Source: Planctomycetota bacterium
GTDB taxonomy: Bacteria; Planctomycetota; Planctomycetia; Pirellulales; UBA1268
Length of the DNA stretch: 48,395 nucleotides
Direction: 5' to 3'
NCBI GenBank assembly: GCA_003671185.1
Contig: QWPN01000110.1
Coordinates: 1 to 48,395, forward strand
Positions 33,101 through 41,657 of the stretch are shown here, one piece after another. Each line of letters begins with the position of its first letter. Position 1 is the stretch's first letter. The position numbers were made by a program, and so were the translations under genes. The notes below the pieces were generated by a model, which was given only the letters and a program-made list of their open reading frames with translations, was not told where the DNA came from and made no database searches.

Positions 33101-33315
33101 AACTGCGCCCCCACGACCAGCGCGATGCCCGCCTGCCTGGCCGCCGCGTGGGCCCGCACGATGCCTGCAAGCGTGCCGCGGTCGGTGATCGCCAGGGCCT
33201 CGTAGCCAAGCGCAGCCGCCCGGCCGACGAGCTCCTCGGGGTGCGACGCCCCTTGCAGGAACGAGAAGTTGCTCGTGCAGTGCAGTTCGGCGTACCGCGG
33301 CTCCTTCATCGCCAA
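30109..33315 (-). CDS. dnaE2: Error-prone DNA polymerase III alpha subunit DnaE2
   Basis: PHP start '[23 protein letters not shown]', '[19 protein letters not shown]', '[24 protein letters not shown]'; adjacent to imuB/imuA. Confidence 0.97.
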   Translation of the reverse strand: [1068 protein letters not shown]

Positions 33316-33324
33316 CCCTCCGTT

Positions 33325-35064
33325 TCAGGCGAACGCACCGTGCAGAAACCAGTCCCCGTCACGCAGCCGACGAAACAGCCAGAAGCGGGCCCCCGAGTCG
33401 GTTTCCACCACGTAGTAGTCGCGGCGCACGGTCGGGCCGCGCCACCAGGCCGTCTCGATGCGCTCCGGGCCACGGGCTGTGACGATGCGGTGCAGCCGGT
33501 CGCCGAGCCGGAACTGCACCGGTGGCCCGTCGGGTGCCACGGCCACGAGGCCCGCACCCGCGGTCAGCCGCAGCGGCCGTGGTGCCATCCAGATCGGCCG
33601 GCGTCCGGCCGGCATCCGCTGCGGCAGCGCGTCATCGCGGCGGCTGTGTACGCTGCGACGGGCCTGCGTGTTGACGGGCGCGGTTGCCGTGGGCGGCGCG
33701 GCGATCCAGGCATGCTCGGGCTGCGGGTCGGCCACCGCCCGGGGCATGAACACCGCGGCCCTGCCGAGCCGGCCCGAGAGACGGTCGAGCAGCAGGCCGG
33801 TCTCGAGGGCGGAAACCGTGGCCTGATCGTCATGCTCCGCGCCGCCGCTGGCCGCGAACAGGAGGCGCTGCCGGCAGGTGACGCTGCCGGCGGCCACCAC
33901 CTCGACCGCGATGCCGTCGATCCAGTCGGGAGGTCGCGTGCGTCCCAGCCGCAGCCGCACGAGTTCCGCGAGATGGCGGACGGATCCGCTGGGTTGGAAC
34001 AGGCCCACGTCGATCACGTTCGGCGCGCGGCCTGCGCCGCCGCCTCCCCCGGCATGCTCCAGCCGCACCTGCAGCGTCAGCACGCCCCGGCCGCTTGCGG
34101 CCAGCGGCGAGAGACACGCCGCCAGCAATTCCTCCACCACCGCCATGAGCGCATCCTCACTGGCATCGGCGGCCGCCACGGGGGAGTCGAACGACCGGCA
34201 TGCCTGTGGCAATTCGTCCCCACGCGGTCCGATGAGCGGTTCAGCCAGCGTGCCGGCGAATTCCGCGAGCCGACGCGAGAGCAGCGGTGGAAACCGCGAC
34301 GCTAGGCTCTTCGCCGAGAGCCGCAGCACCCCGCCGATCGTGTCGATGCCCACCTCGCGGAGCATGCCGATCGTGGTGACATCGAGCCGCAGGGCGGCCA
34401 CGGGCAGGCCGGACAACACGGCGGCCGCCCCCACCGCGAACCGCTGCGCTCCCGGCGGCACGACAGCCCAGCGGCGGCACTGCCGCGGGGCCTGTGCGTC
34501 GGGGGCCGGGCCGTGCGGTGCGAGGTCGGTGTGGTGTGCCGCGGCCCAGGCCGCAGCACAGGTGTCGGCGACCGCGGCCCGGGCATGCAGGCCGCGGGCC
34601 GCGAGTGTCCATGTGGCCGTGCGGGCGATCGCCGCCTCCCCGCCGAAGAAACCGGCCGTGCCGGTGACGTCCACGTGGATGCACTCCGGCATCGAACCAT
34701 TGGCAGCCTGCTCGACGCCGGCTGTCGGCGAGAACCGGCGGCACCATCGCGCCAGCTTTTCGAGCGCGGCCAGATCGGCGGCCGGATCATCATGATCGAC
34801 TTCGGCGCTGTGGCAGGCACGGGAACCATGAGCGGCCGCCAGCACCGCCATCGCCTCGGCCAGCGACATGCCGGGAGCGATACGCACGGCGGTCGGTGCG
34901 GTGCCCGACCGCGGCGGCTGTGGCCAGGCCCACGACACCACCGTCATCATGCCGCGCCGTTCGCGCCGACAGACGAACGTGGGCACCTTCCGCAATTCGG
35001 GCCTGTCGAGCAGCCGGCGCTGCACAGGCCAGCGCGGCAGCCAGATCGTCATGAAGCGCGGCAC
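33325..35064 (-). CDS. imuB: ImuB, Y-family polymerase homologue
   Basis: 'TIWLPRWPVQRRL', 'IHVDVTGTAGFFGGEAAIA'; N-terminal catalytic Asp of active Y-family enzymes not seen; cassette context. Confidence 0.92.
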   Translation of the reverse strand: MPRFMTIWLPRWPVQRRLLDRPELRKVPTFVCRRERRGMMTVVSWAWPQPPRSGTAPTAVRIAPGMSLAEAMAVLAAAHGSRACHSAEVDHDDPAADLAALEKLARWCRRFSPTAGVEQAANGSMPECIHVDVTGTAGFFGGEAAIARTATWTLAARGLHARAAVADTCAAAWAAAHHTDLAPHGPAPDAQAPRQCRRWAVVPPGAQRFAVGAAAVLSGLPVAALRLDVTTIGMLREVGIDTIGGVLRLSAKSLASRFPPLLSRRLAEFAGTLAEPLIGPRGDELPQACRSFDSPVAAADASEDALMAVVEELLAACLSPLAASGRGVLTLQVRLEHAGGGGGAGRAPNVIDVGLFQPSGSVRHLAELVRLRLGRTRPPDWIDGIAVEVVAAGSVTCRQRLLFAASGGAEHDDQATVSALETGLLLDRLSGRLGRAAVFMPRAVADPQPEHAWIAAPPTATAPVNTQARRSVHSRRDDALPQRMPAGRRPIWMAPRPLRLTAGAGLVAVAPDGPPVQFRLGDRLHRIVTARGPERIETAWWRGPTVRRDYYVVETDSGARFWLFRRLRDGDWFLHGAFA

Positions 35065-35915
35065 GCCGAAACTCCTGTCGCGAACGCCCGCAATGCCCCG
35101 CCGTCGTCTGTCCGGGTGGGGCTGGTGACACGCAGGCCGACAGTGGCCCGCGGTGATCCCTCGACACCCCGGGCCAGATCGATCGAGATTTCCGACCAGC
35201 GTTCCGCATCGGGGTCGGCGCCGGACCAGGCGCCGCCGGCGGCCACGAGCCGCAGGGGGAGTTCGAGGAGTGTGCCGCCCGGCAGCGGCGCGACCGAGAT
35301 CCGCGCCTCAGCCCATGAAGGCTCGCCTCGTGCCGCATGGGGCCGCACGAGCAATCCCACGGCGCCGCTCGTGCGGGCCGCCAGCTGCCAGCGGCGCATG
35401 GCGGTCGTCCAGTGCCGTGGTGACCGCGGTCGGTGAGACGGAGTGGCGGCCTGGCCCCAGGCCGCCGCCCGTGGCCAGGCCAGCACGGCGGCCACGCCGC
35501 GGCTGCGCAGCGACTGGTCGATTGCCCATATTTCATCCTCGTCCCGCGAGGGCCGAGCCACGACCAGTTGCCGCCCGTCCAGCCACGGCAGCACCGCCGG
35601 CGGATGGAACCATCCGGCACGATCGACCACCACGATCGCGCCCTGGCCACGCTGGCCATCGTGCTGCGTGGCCGGGGCCGCCAACCGGCAGGCGACCGCG
35701 AACGCCAGCGTCACCGCCCCGCTGCCCGTGGCATCGCCGTCGCCGGTGATCCATTCGACGAGGCTGCCACGCCGCATGCCGCCGGCGGGCAGGAGGGCGT
35801 CGAGCGGGCGGAATCCGCTCGGCACGACCTCCCTGGCTGACTCGCGGCGCTGCAACTGACCGCCGCTTTCGATCGCCGTTTCCGCCAGCCCGGCCACCAC
35901 ATCGAGCGTCATCAT
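35049..35915 (-). CDS. imuA: ImuA, RecA-like mutasome protein
   Basis: 'GFRPLDALLPAGGMRRGSLVEWI' RecA/SulA-like start; overlaps imuB by 16 nt. Confidence 0.9.
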   Translation of the reverse strand: MMTLDVVAGLAETAIESGGQLQRRESAREVVPSGFRPLDALLPAGGMRRGSLVEWITGDGDATGSGAVTLAFAVACRLAAPATQHDGQRGQGAIVVVDRAGWFHPPAVLPWLDGRQLVVARPSRDEDEIWAIDQSLRSRGVAAVLAWPRAAAWGQAATPSHRPRSPRHWTTAMRRWQLAARTSGAVGLLVRPHAARGEPSWAEARISVAPLPGGTLLELPLRLVAAGGAWSGADPDAERWSEISIDLARGVEGSPRATVGLRVTSPTRTDDGGALRAFATGVSACRAS

Positions 35916-35953
35916 CGCCTGCCTCCGTCCGGTGCGGGCCGCGGGTAAGGAAT

Positions 35954-35965
35954 GAACACATGTAC
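35954..35965 (-). promoter_or_regulatory. Candidate LexA-like box upstream of imuA
   Basis: GAACACATGTAC matches 7 of 8 fixed positions of GAAC-N4-GTTC, about 40 bp upstream of the imuA ATG. Confidence 0.35.
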
Positions 35966-36082
35966 ACTATTCATCGGCGGGGCGACTGTCAACTCCCCGG
36001 CCGTCGTGGCCGGCCGGGCGGCACCCGTACAATCGCGACGGTCGCCGCCGCCCGCAGTCCGTCCTTCAGGAGTCTCCGCACG

Positions 36083-37231
36083 ATGCCCAGACCTTCTTCT
36101 CGCACCTGCCGTGCCGCCTCCGCGGCCGCACCGTTCGTGGCCGCGTTCCTGGCCGTCTGTCAGTCGCCGTGCCCGGGTGCCGATTCATCCGGCACCTCGA
36201 TCCCGACCGACTTCGCCGCGTTCCAGAAGGAGATCGCACCGCTCGTCCTCGACAAGCGTCCCGTTGATGCCAGGCACTGGCGGCAGATCGAACCCGCCCT
36301 TCACCACCTGGCCGTGCAGCATGCCGACCGCCTCACCTCGATGACGCCCGCGGACCGGATCACCGCCCTGGCGGCGCTGGCCGGCTTCATCGATCAGACC
36401 CGCACTGCAGCCGCCGGCACCCCCGTGCTCGCACCCGGGAGAACCGTGATCGGCCTGCTCGATCCCGACCGGGGGCTCGAGCCCCGTGAGATCACGGCCA
36501 TCGTCGGCGCCTACGGCGGCACCACCACCATCTTCAAGAAGGACGAGGATGGCGAGACGCTCGACACCGTGGCCGACGCCTTCCTGGCCGCGGTCCGCAC
36601 CGCCGTGGCCGACGCGGCGCCGCTGACGGTCGTGGTGCTCGGCCATGGCCTGCCCACCGAAATCCAGAGCTATCACATCCGTTTCGAGCGGCTCGCCGAC
36701 GCCCTCATCGCCGGCGCGACGGTGCGGGGAGCGCCGGGCGGGGCTTCGCCGGCGACCGTCGACCTGGGCCGCACCGTCCTCATCTGCGACGACTGCTTCA
36801 GCGCCGACTTTCTCATCAATCTCTGCGAGGGCATCACCACGCGTTGCCGCGACCAAGGCCTGGAACTCGCGTCGCTGCCGGCCTGCGTGGCCGGCACGAA
36901 CCGCAACTGCGTGGGCCACGCCGACGTGGGCGCCAAGTTCGTGCCGCACTTCTGGAAGGACGTGATCGAACTCTACTTCATCCGCCGGCCGCGGCCGCGA
37001 CAGGTGACCTTGCGCGACTTCTTCGAAAACGTCGACAACATGATGTACGGCTACGGCCGGGCGCCGATCGTGGACGGCACGAAGGTGTCGGGTTATCGAC
37101 TCGTCGATGCGGAACTCGTGCAGGACCCGGTCGTGTTCGTGCCCCTGGCGGCCGCCGAATTGGCCGCGCTGCGGGAGATCCTCGGCCTGCCCGCCGACGC
37201 TCCGCTGGCCCGCTGGTTGGACGCGGGATGA
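36083..37231 (+). CDS. Secreted caspase-like (clan CD) cysteine peptidase candidate
   Basis: Signal-like N-term; 'LTVVVLGHGLP' (His188) and 'TVLICDDCFSADFL' (Cys238) in caspase-like order. Confidence 0.6.
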   Translation: MPRPSSRTCRAASAAAPFVAAFLAVCQSPCPGADSSGTSIPTDFAAFQKEIAPLVLDKRPVDARHWRQIEPALHHLAVQHADRLTSMTPADRITALAALAGFIDQTRTAAAGTPVLAPGRTVIGLLDPDRGLEPREITAIVGAYGGTTTIFKKDEDGETLDTVADAFLAAVRTAVADAAPLTVVVLGHGLPTEIQSYHIRFERLADALIAGATVRGAPGGASPATVDLGRTVLICDDCFSADFLINLCEGITTRCRDQGLELASLPACVAGTNRNCVGHADVGAKFVPHFWKDVIELYFIRRPRPRQVTLRDFFENVDNMMYGYGRAPIVDGTKVSGYRLVDAELVQDPVVFVPLAAAELAALREILGLPADAPLARWLDAG

Positions 37232-37244
37232 GCCGCCGGGGCCT

Positions 37245-38051
37245 TCAGCGCACCAGCGGCATGTCGCTGCTGCCGACGTCGGCCGTGATCAGCCGATCTT
37301 CGTCCGGCGAAGCAGGGGCGGGCAGCGTGGCGAACACCCGGGGCCGGCTCAGATCGACGGCCTGCGTCTTGGCGGGCACGTCGCCGGCATCCTTCGAGTC
37401 TCGGCGCTGCTTGCGGATCTGCCGGCCGGCGAACTCCACACGGTCTTCATAGATGTCGCCATCCTGAAACGGTCCGGTGCCGAACATCCAGCGGTCGCGC
37501 GTGTGGCTGGCTACGTTCTGAAAGCCGCTCTGCCAGACCGGTCTGCCCGTGGCCCGCTCGTAGGCAAACAGGCTCACCTTGGCCACCGCCCGCTGGTCGG
37601 TCCGCTTGGCGAGCGCCATCTCCGGCAGGGATGTGCCGTTGCCGGCGATCGACACGCTCGTGGCGGGCACACCGAGGAGCAGGTCATTGCGGTCGGTGCC
37701 CACGGCACCCGCCCGGGCCTCCACGATCACGTCGGCGTCCTCGCGTTTCTCGATCAGACGGCAATCCGAAGCGAGAAGTTGGTGCCGCAGGGCGCTGGTC
37801 AGGTACTTTCCGTCGGCGACGTCGTCCATGAACGCGGCGTCGAGGAACACGTCCATGCCGGCGAGCGGACGCATGTCGATCCGCATCACGGCGCGTTCCA
37901 CCGCGTCAGAGACGAGCAACTGCTCGGTGGCGGTGCGCTTCGTATCGCTCCAGCGGGTCGTGCCGCAACCGCCTGCGAGGAGCGCTGCGGCAGCCAGGGC
38001 GACCAGGCAGCAGGGGCTTGGAATCTGTGCGGGCAGGCGGATGAATCGCAT
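37245..38051 (-). CDS. Secreted lipoprotein of unknown function
   Basis: Lipobox 'LLAGGCGTT'; 268 aa. Confidence 0.75.
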   Translation of the reverse strand: MRFIRLPAQIPSPCCLVALAAAALLAGGCGTTRWSDTKRTATEQLLVSDAVERAVMRIDMRPLAGMDVFLDAAFMDDVADGKYLTSALRHQLLASDCRLIEKREDADVIVEARAGAVGTDRNDLLLGVPATSVSIAGNGTSLPEMALAKRTDQRAVAKVSLFAYERATGRPVWQSGFQNVASHTRDRWMFGTGPFQDGDIYEDRVEFAGRQIRKQRRDSKDAGDVPAKTQAVDLSRPRVFATLPAPASPDEDRLITADVGSSDMPLVR

Positions 38052-38228
38052 GGCGAACCCTTTCGCAGGGGCGGCGAGGGTAGCAGGCGGCAGCCCAGCC
38101 GGCCATTGGAAATCGCGGCCGCAGGAACGTCGGGCCGCGGTTTGTGGCCGGCGCTCATGCCGGAGCCGACGCCCCGGAACCGTGGGTTGCATAGGATGCC
38201 CGCGGAGCCCCGATAGCAGCGTCCTTCC

Positions 38229-38639
38229 ATGTACGAGATGTTCGAGCACACCGCCGACCTGGGAATTCACGTCCGCGCGGCGACACTCGAGTCGCTGCTC
38301 GTCGACGCCGCCCGTGGGCTGACGGCCGTGATCGCGACCGACCCAGGGCGTATCGAGCCCACGGTCGAGGAACACTTCGCCGTGGCCGGCGCTGATCCCG
38401 CCTGGCTGCTGCTCGACTGGGTGGCCGAGGTGCATGCCGCCTTCGAGGTGCGTCGCATGCTGTTTCGTGACTTCGAGGTGGCGGTGAGCGAGTCCGGCCT
38501 CGAGGCCACTGCCCGCGGCGAGCGCTATGATCCGGCGCGACACTCGCTGGCCCACGAGGTGAAGGCGGTGACGCAGCATGACCTCGCCGTGCAGCCGACG
38601 GCGGACGGCTGGGAGGCCCGATTCATCGTCGACATCTGA
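38229..38639 (+). CDS. Archease
   Basis: 'MFEHTADLGIHVRAATLESLLVDAARGL', C-term 'EVKAVTQHDLAV...ARFIVDI'; upstream of rtcB. Confidence 0.93.
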   Translation: MYEMFEHTADLGIHVRAATLESLLVDAARGLTAVIATDPGRIEPTVEEHFAVAGADPAWLLLDWVAEVHAAFEVRRMLFRDFEVAVSESGLEATARGERYDPARHSLAHEVKAVTQHDLAVQPTADGWEARFIVDI

Positions 38640-38761
38640 CCCATCCGCCAGGGACGCGGCGCGGGTGTCCGCCGCGGTCCGGCCGAACTCCTCTCCCGTC
38701 GGGGACGACGCGGGATGCGGACTTCTATGATGGTGTCCTGGCACAGACGAGGACACATGAC

Positions 38762-40246
38762 ATGGCCGCAGCGGCGAACACACCCCGCGACCGCGGTTTC
38801 AGCGGGCCGTTGGAACGCATCGACGACTGCACCTGGCGGATCCCACGATCCTACAGGCCCGACATGCGCGTCGATGGGGTGATCTTCGCCGACGAGCGGC
38901 TGCTGCCGCAGCTGCGCAGCGACAGGGCGCCGGAGCAGGTGGCCGACGTGGCCTGCCTGCCCGGAATCCAGCGGGCCAGCCTGGCCATGCCTGATATTCA
39001 CTGGGGCTACGGGTTCTGCATCGGGGGCGTGGCGGCCACCGACCCGGCCGCGGGCGGCGTGGTGTCGCCGGGCGGCGTGGGCTACGACATCAACTGCGGC
39101 GTGCGGTTGATGCGCACCGACCTCGATCTCGAGGATGTGCGTCCGCTGCTCGTGCCCTTGATCGAGCAGTTGCTGCGTGACGTCCCCGTGGGCGTGGGAC
39201 AGGGAGGGCGTCACGTGTTCCCGGCGGACGACCTGCGGTTGCTCATGCAGCGCGGCGTGCCCTATCTGCATGACCTCGGCCTGGCCACGGCCGATGACGT
39301 GTCCTGCACCGAGGCCGAGGGCTGCATCGCCGATGCGGTGCCGGGCTCCGTCAGCGACCGGGCGCTGGCGCGGGGAGCCGACCAGTGCGGAACGGTGGGG
39401 GCCGGAAACCACTTCATCGAGGTGCAGGTGGTGGACCGCGTCGAAGACCCGCAGGCGGCCGCGGCTTTCGGTCTGCGCGAGGGGCAGGTTTGCGTCCTCA
39501 TCCACTCCGGGTCGAGGGGCCTCGGTTACCAGGTGTGCGAGGATGCGCTCCGGTCGCTGCGCGACGCACCGGCGAAGTACGGCCTGTCGCTCCCCGACCG
39601 GCAACTCGTCTGCGCGCCGGTGGAGAGCCCCGAGGGCCGGCACTACCTGGGGGCCATGCGGGCCGCGGCCAACTACGCCTTCTGCAACCGGCAACTGCTC
39701 ATGTGGCAGGTCCGCGAGGTGTTTGCCCGCGTCCTGGGCCGGTCCTGGGAATCGTTGGGCATGACGCTCCTCTACGACGTGGCCCACAACATCGCCAAGG
39801 TGGAGACGCACGAGGTGCAGGGAACCGCCCGCGAACTGTGCGTGCATCGCAAGGGTGCGACGCGGGCGTTTCCGGCGGGGCATCCGCAGATTCCCGTGCG
39901 CTATCGCGACACGGGGCAGCCGGTGATCATTCCTGGCGACATGGGCCGGGCCAGCTGGGTGATGGTGGGGGGACCGCGGTCGCTGCAGCGGTCGTTCGGC
40001 ACCACCTGCCACGGGGCGGGCCGCTGCATGAGCCGCACGGCGGCCACGAAGGCGGCCCGGGGGCGCAACATCGGCGCCGAACTGGAGCGCGGCGGCGTGA
40101 TCGCGAGGTCACGGAGCCGCGAGGGACTCGCCGAGGAACAGCCGCAGGCCTACAAGGACGTGGACGTGGTGGTCGACGTGGTGCACCGGGCTGGCCTGTC
40201 GTTGAAGGTGGCTCGGCTTCGCCCGCTGGGGGTGATCAAGGGCTGA
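38762..40246 (+). CDS. rtcB: RNA-splicing ligase RtcB
   Basis: 'MPDIHWGYGFCIGGVAA', 'SPGGVGYDINCGVRLMRT', 'GAGNHFIEVQ', 'HSGSRGLGYQ'. Confidence 0.97.
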   Translation: MAAAANTPRDRGFSGPLERIDDCTWRIPRSYRPDMRVDGVIFADERLLPQLRSDRAPEQVADVACLPGIQRASLAMPDIHWGYGFCIGGVAATDPAAGGVVSPGGVGYDINCGVRLMRTDLDLEDVRPLLVPLIEQLLRDVPVGVGQGGRHVFPADDLRLLMQRGVPYLHDLGLATADDVSCTEAEGCIADAVPGSVSDRALARGADQCGTVGAGNHFIEVQVVDRVEDPQAAAAFGLREGQVCVLIHSGSRGLGYQVCEDALRSLRDAPAKYGLSLPDRQLVCAPVESPEGRHYLGAMRAAANYAFCNRQLLMWQVREVFARVLGRSWESLGMTLLYDVAHNIAKVETHEVQGTARELCVHRKGATRAFPAGHPQIPVRYRDTGQPVIIPGDMGRASWVMVGGPRSLQRSFGTTCHGAGRCMSRTAATKAARGRNIGAELERGGVIARSRSREGLAEEQPQAYKDVDVVVDVVHRAGLSLKVARLRPLGVIKG

Positions 40247-40273
40247 CCGGCCACGGCGGCAATCCGGCCCGGC

Positions 40274-40981
40274 CTACGCGGGGCCGGCTACGGCGTGCTC
40301 CCACTTCGTGGCCGGCATGCCGTAGTCGCGTAGCAGTTCCACGACGCGTTCGTCCTCGACCTGTTCGAAGTCGCGGTAGAACTGGCCGATGGCCCAGAAG
40401 GCGGCCGGCTCGTGCAGACAGACCACGCGATCACACGAAGCGCGGATGGCGTCAAGCCGGTCGGGCGAGGCGACCGGCACCGCCACGACGATCTCCCGCG
40501 CGCCGCCCGCGCGGACGGTGTGCAGCGCGGCGATCATGGTGGCCCCCGTGGCGATGCCGTCGTCGGTGATGATCACGGTCCTCCCGGCCACCGGGACCTG
40601 CGGACGGACCGCACGATACATCTCCCGCCGGCGGGAGATCTCCGCCATCTGCCGCGTCCGTTCGGCCTCGATGAAGGCGTCGCCGGCGTCGGTCATGGCG
40701 CTGGCGAAGTGGTTGAGGTACACGTGGCCGTCCTCAGCCACGGCGCCCAGGGCCAGTTCGGGCTGTCGCGGGGCGCGGAGTTTCCGCGACAACACCACGT
40801 CGAGGTCGGCCCCCAGCCCCCGCGCCAAGACCGCGCCGATCTCCACGCCGCCGCGCGGGATCGCCAGCACCAGCAGCCTGTCGGCCGCGGCGCGCCGCGA
40901 CGCCGCCAGTCCGGCGGCCCGCAATCGTTCCACGAGCATCCATCCGGCCTCGGCCCGGTCGGTGAACAACGGTCGTGTCAT
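40274..40981 (-). CDS. Phosphoribosyltransferase
   Basis: PRPP loop 'TVIITDDGIATGATMIAAL'. Confidence 0.88.
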   Translation of the reverse strand: MTRPLFTDRAEAGWMLVERLRAAGLAASRRAAADRLLVLAIPRGGVEIGAVLARGLGADLDVVLSRKLRAPRQPELALGAVAEDGHVYLNHFASAMTDAGDAFIEAERTRQMAEISRRREMYRAVRPQVPVAGRTVIITDDGIATGATMIAALHTVRAGGAREIVVAVPVASPDRLDAIRASCDRVVCLHEPAAFWAIGQFYRDFEQVEDERVVELLRDYGMPATKWEHAVAGPA

Positions 40982-40991
40982 GGCAGGATCC

Positions 40992-41657
40992 TCAGTCGTG
41001 CAGGTAACGGGCGAACCATTCGGCAGCCAGCCGGGCCGCTTCTTCGAGGGTGCCCGGTTCCTCGAAGAGATGCGTGGCCCCGGGCACAACGGCCAGTTGT
41101 TTCTCACCCTCCAGCATGGCCAGGGCCTTGCTGTTGAGGGCCAGCACGTCGGTGTCGTCGCCACCCACCACGAGCAGGGTGGGCGTGGTGACGGCCCGCA
41201 GCCTGGGACCGGCCAGATCGGGCCGGCCGCCGCGGGAAACGACCGCCCGCACGCGCGGTTCGCGGGTGGCCGCCACCAGCGCCGCGGCCGCGCCAGTGCT
41301 GGCCCCGAACAGTCCGAGCGGCAGATGTCGCGTCAGTTCCAACTCGGCGACGAACCGCACCGCGGCCAGCAGCCGCTCCGCCAACAGCGGCACGTCGAAC
41401 ACGTTGACGCGGTCGGTGGCCTCCTGGGCGGTGAGCAGATCGAAGAGCAGCGTGCCGATCCACGACTCGTGGAGCACCGCCGCCACCTGCGCGTTTCGCG
41501 GGCTACTGCGGCTCGACCCGCTGCCATGTGCGAACAGCACGAGCGCCGTGGGCGGGGCGGGCAGGCAGAGCCGGCCGGGAAGCTCGATCGTCTCCCCCCG
41601 CCGGCCGGCGGCCGGCACCATTACGTCGAACGTTTCGACGGCGTTGACGAGCGTCAT
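40992..41657 (-). CDS. Dienelactone hydrolase-like alpha/beta hydrolase
   Basis: 'LVLFAHGSGSSRSSPRN', nucleophile elbow 'GLFGASTGAAAAL', 'LVVGGDDTDVL', 'GATHLFEEPG'. Confidence 0.88.
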   Translation of the reverse strand: MTLVNAVETFDVMVPAAGRRGETIELPGRLCLPAPPTALVLFAHGSGSSRSSPRNAQVAAVLHESWIGTLLFDLLTAQEATDRVNVFDVPLLAERLLAAVRFVAELELTRHLPLGLFGASTGAAAALVAATREPRVRAVVSRGGRPDLAGPRLRAVTTPTLLVVGGDDTDVLALNSKALAMLEGEKQLAVVPGATHLFEEPGTLEEAARLAAEWFARYLHD

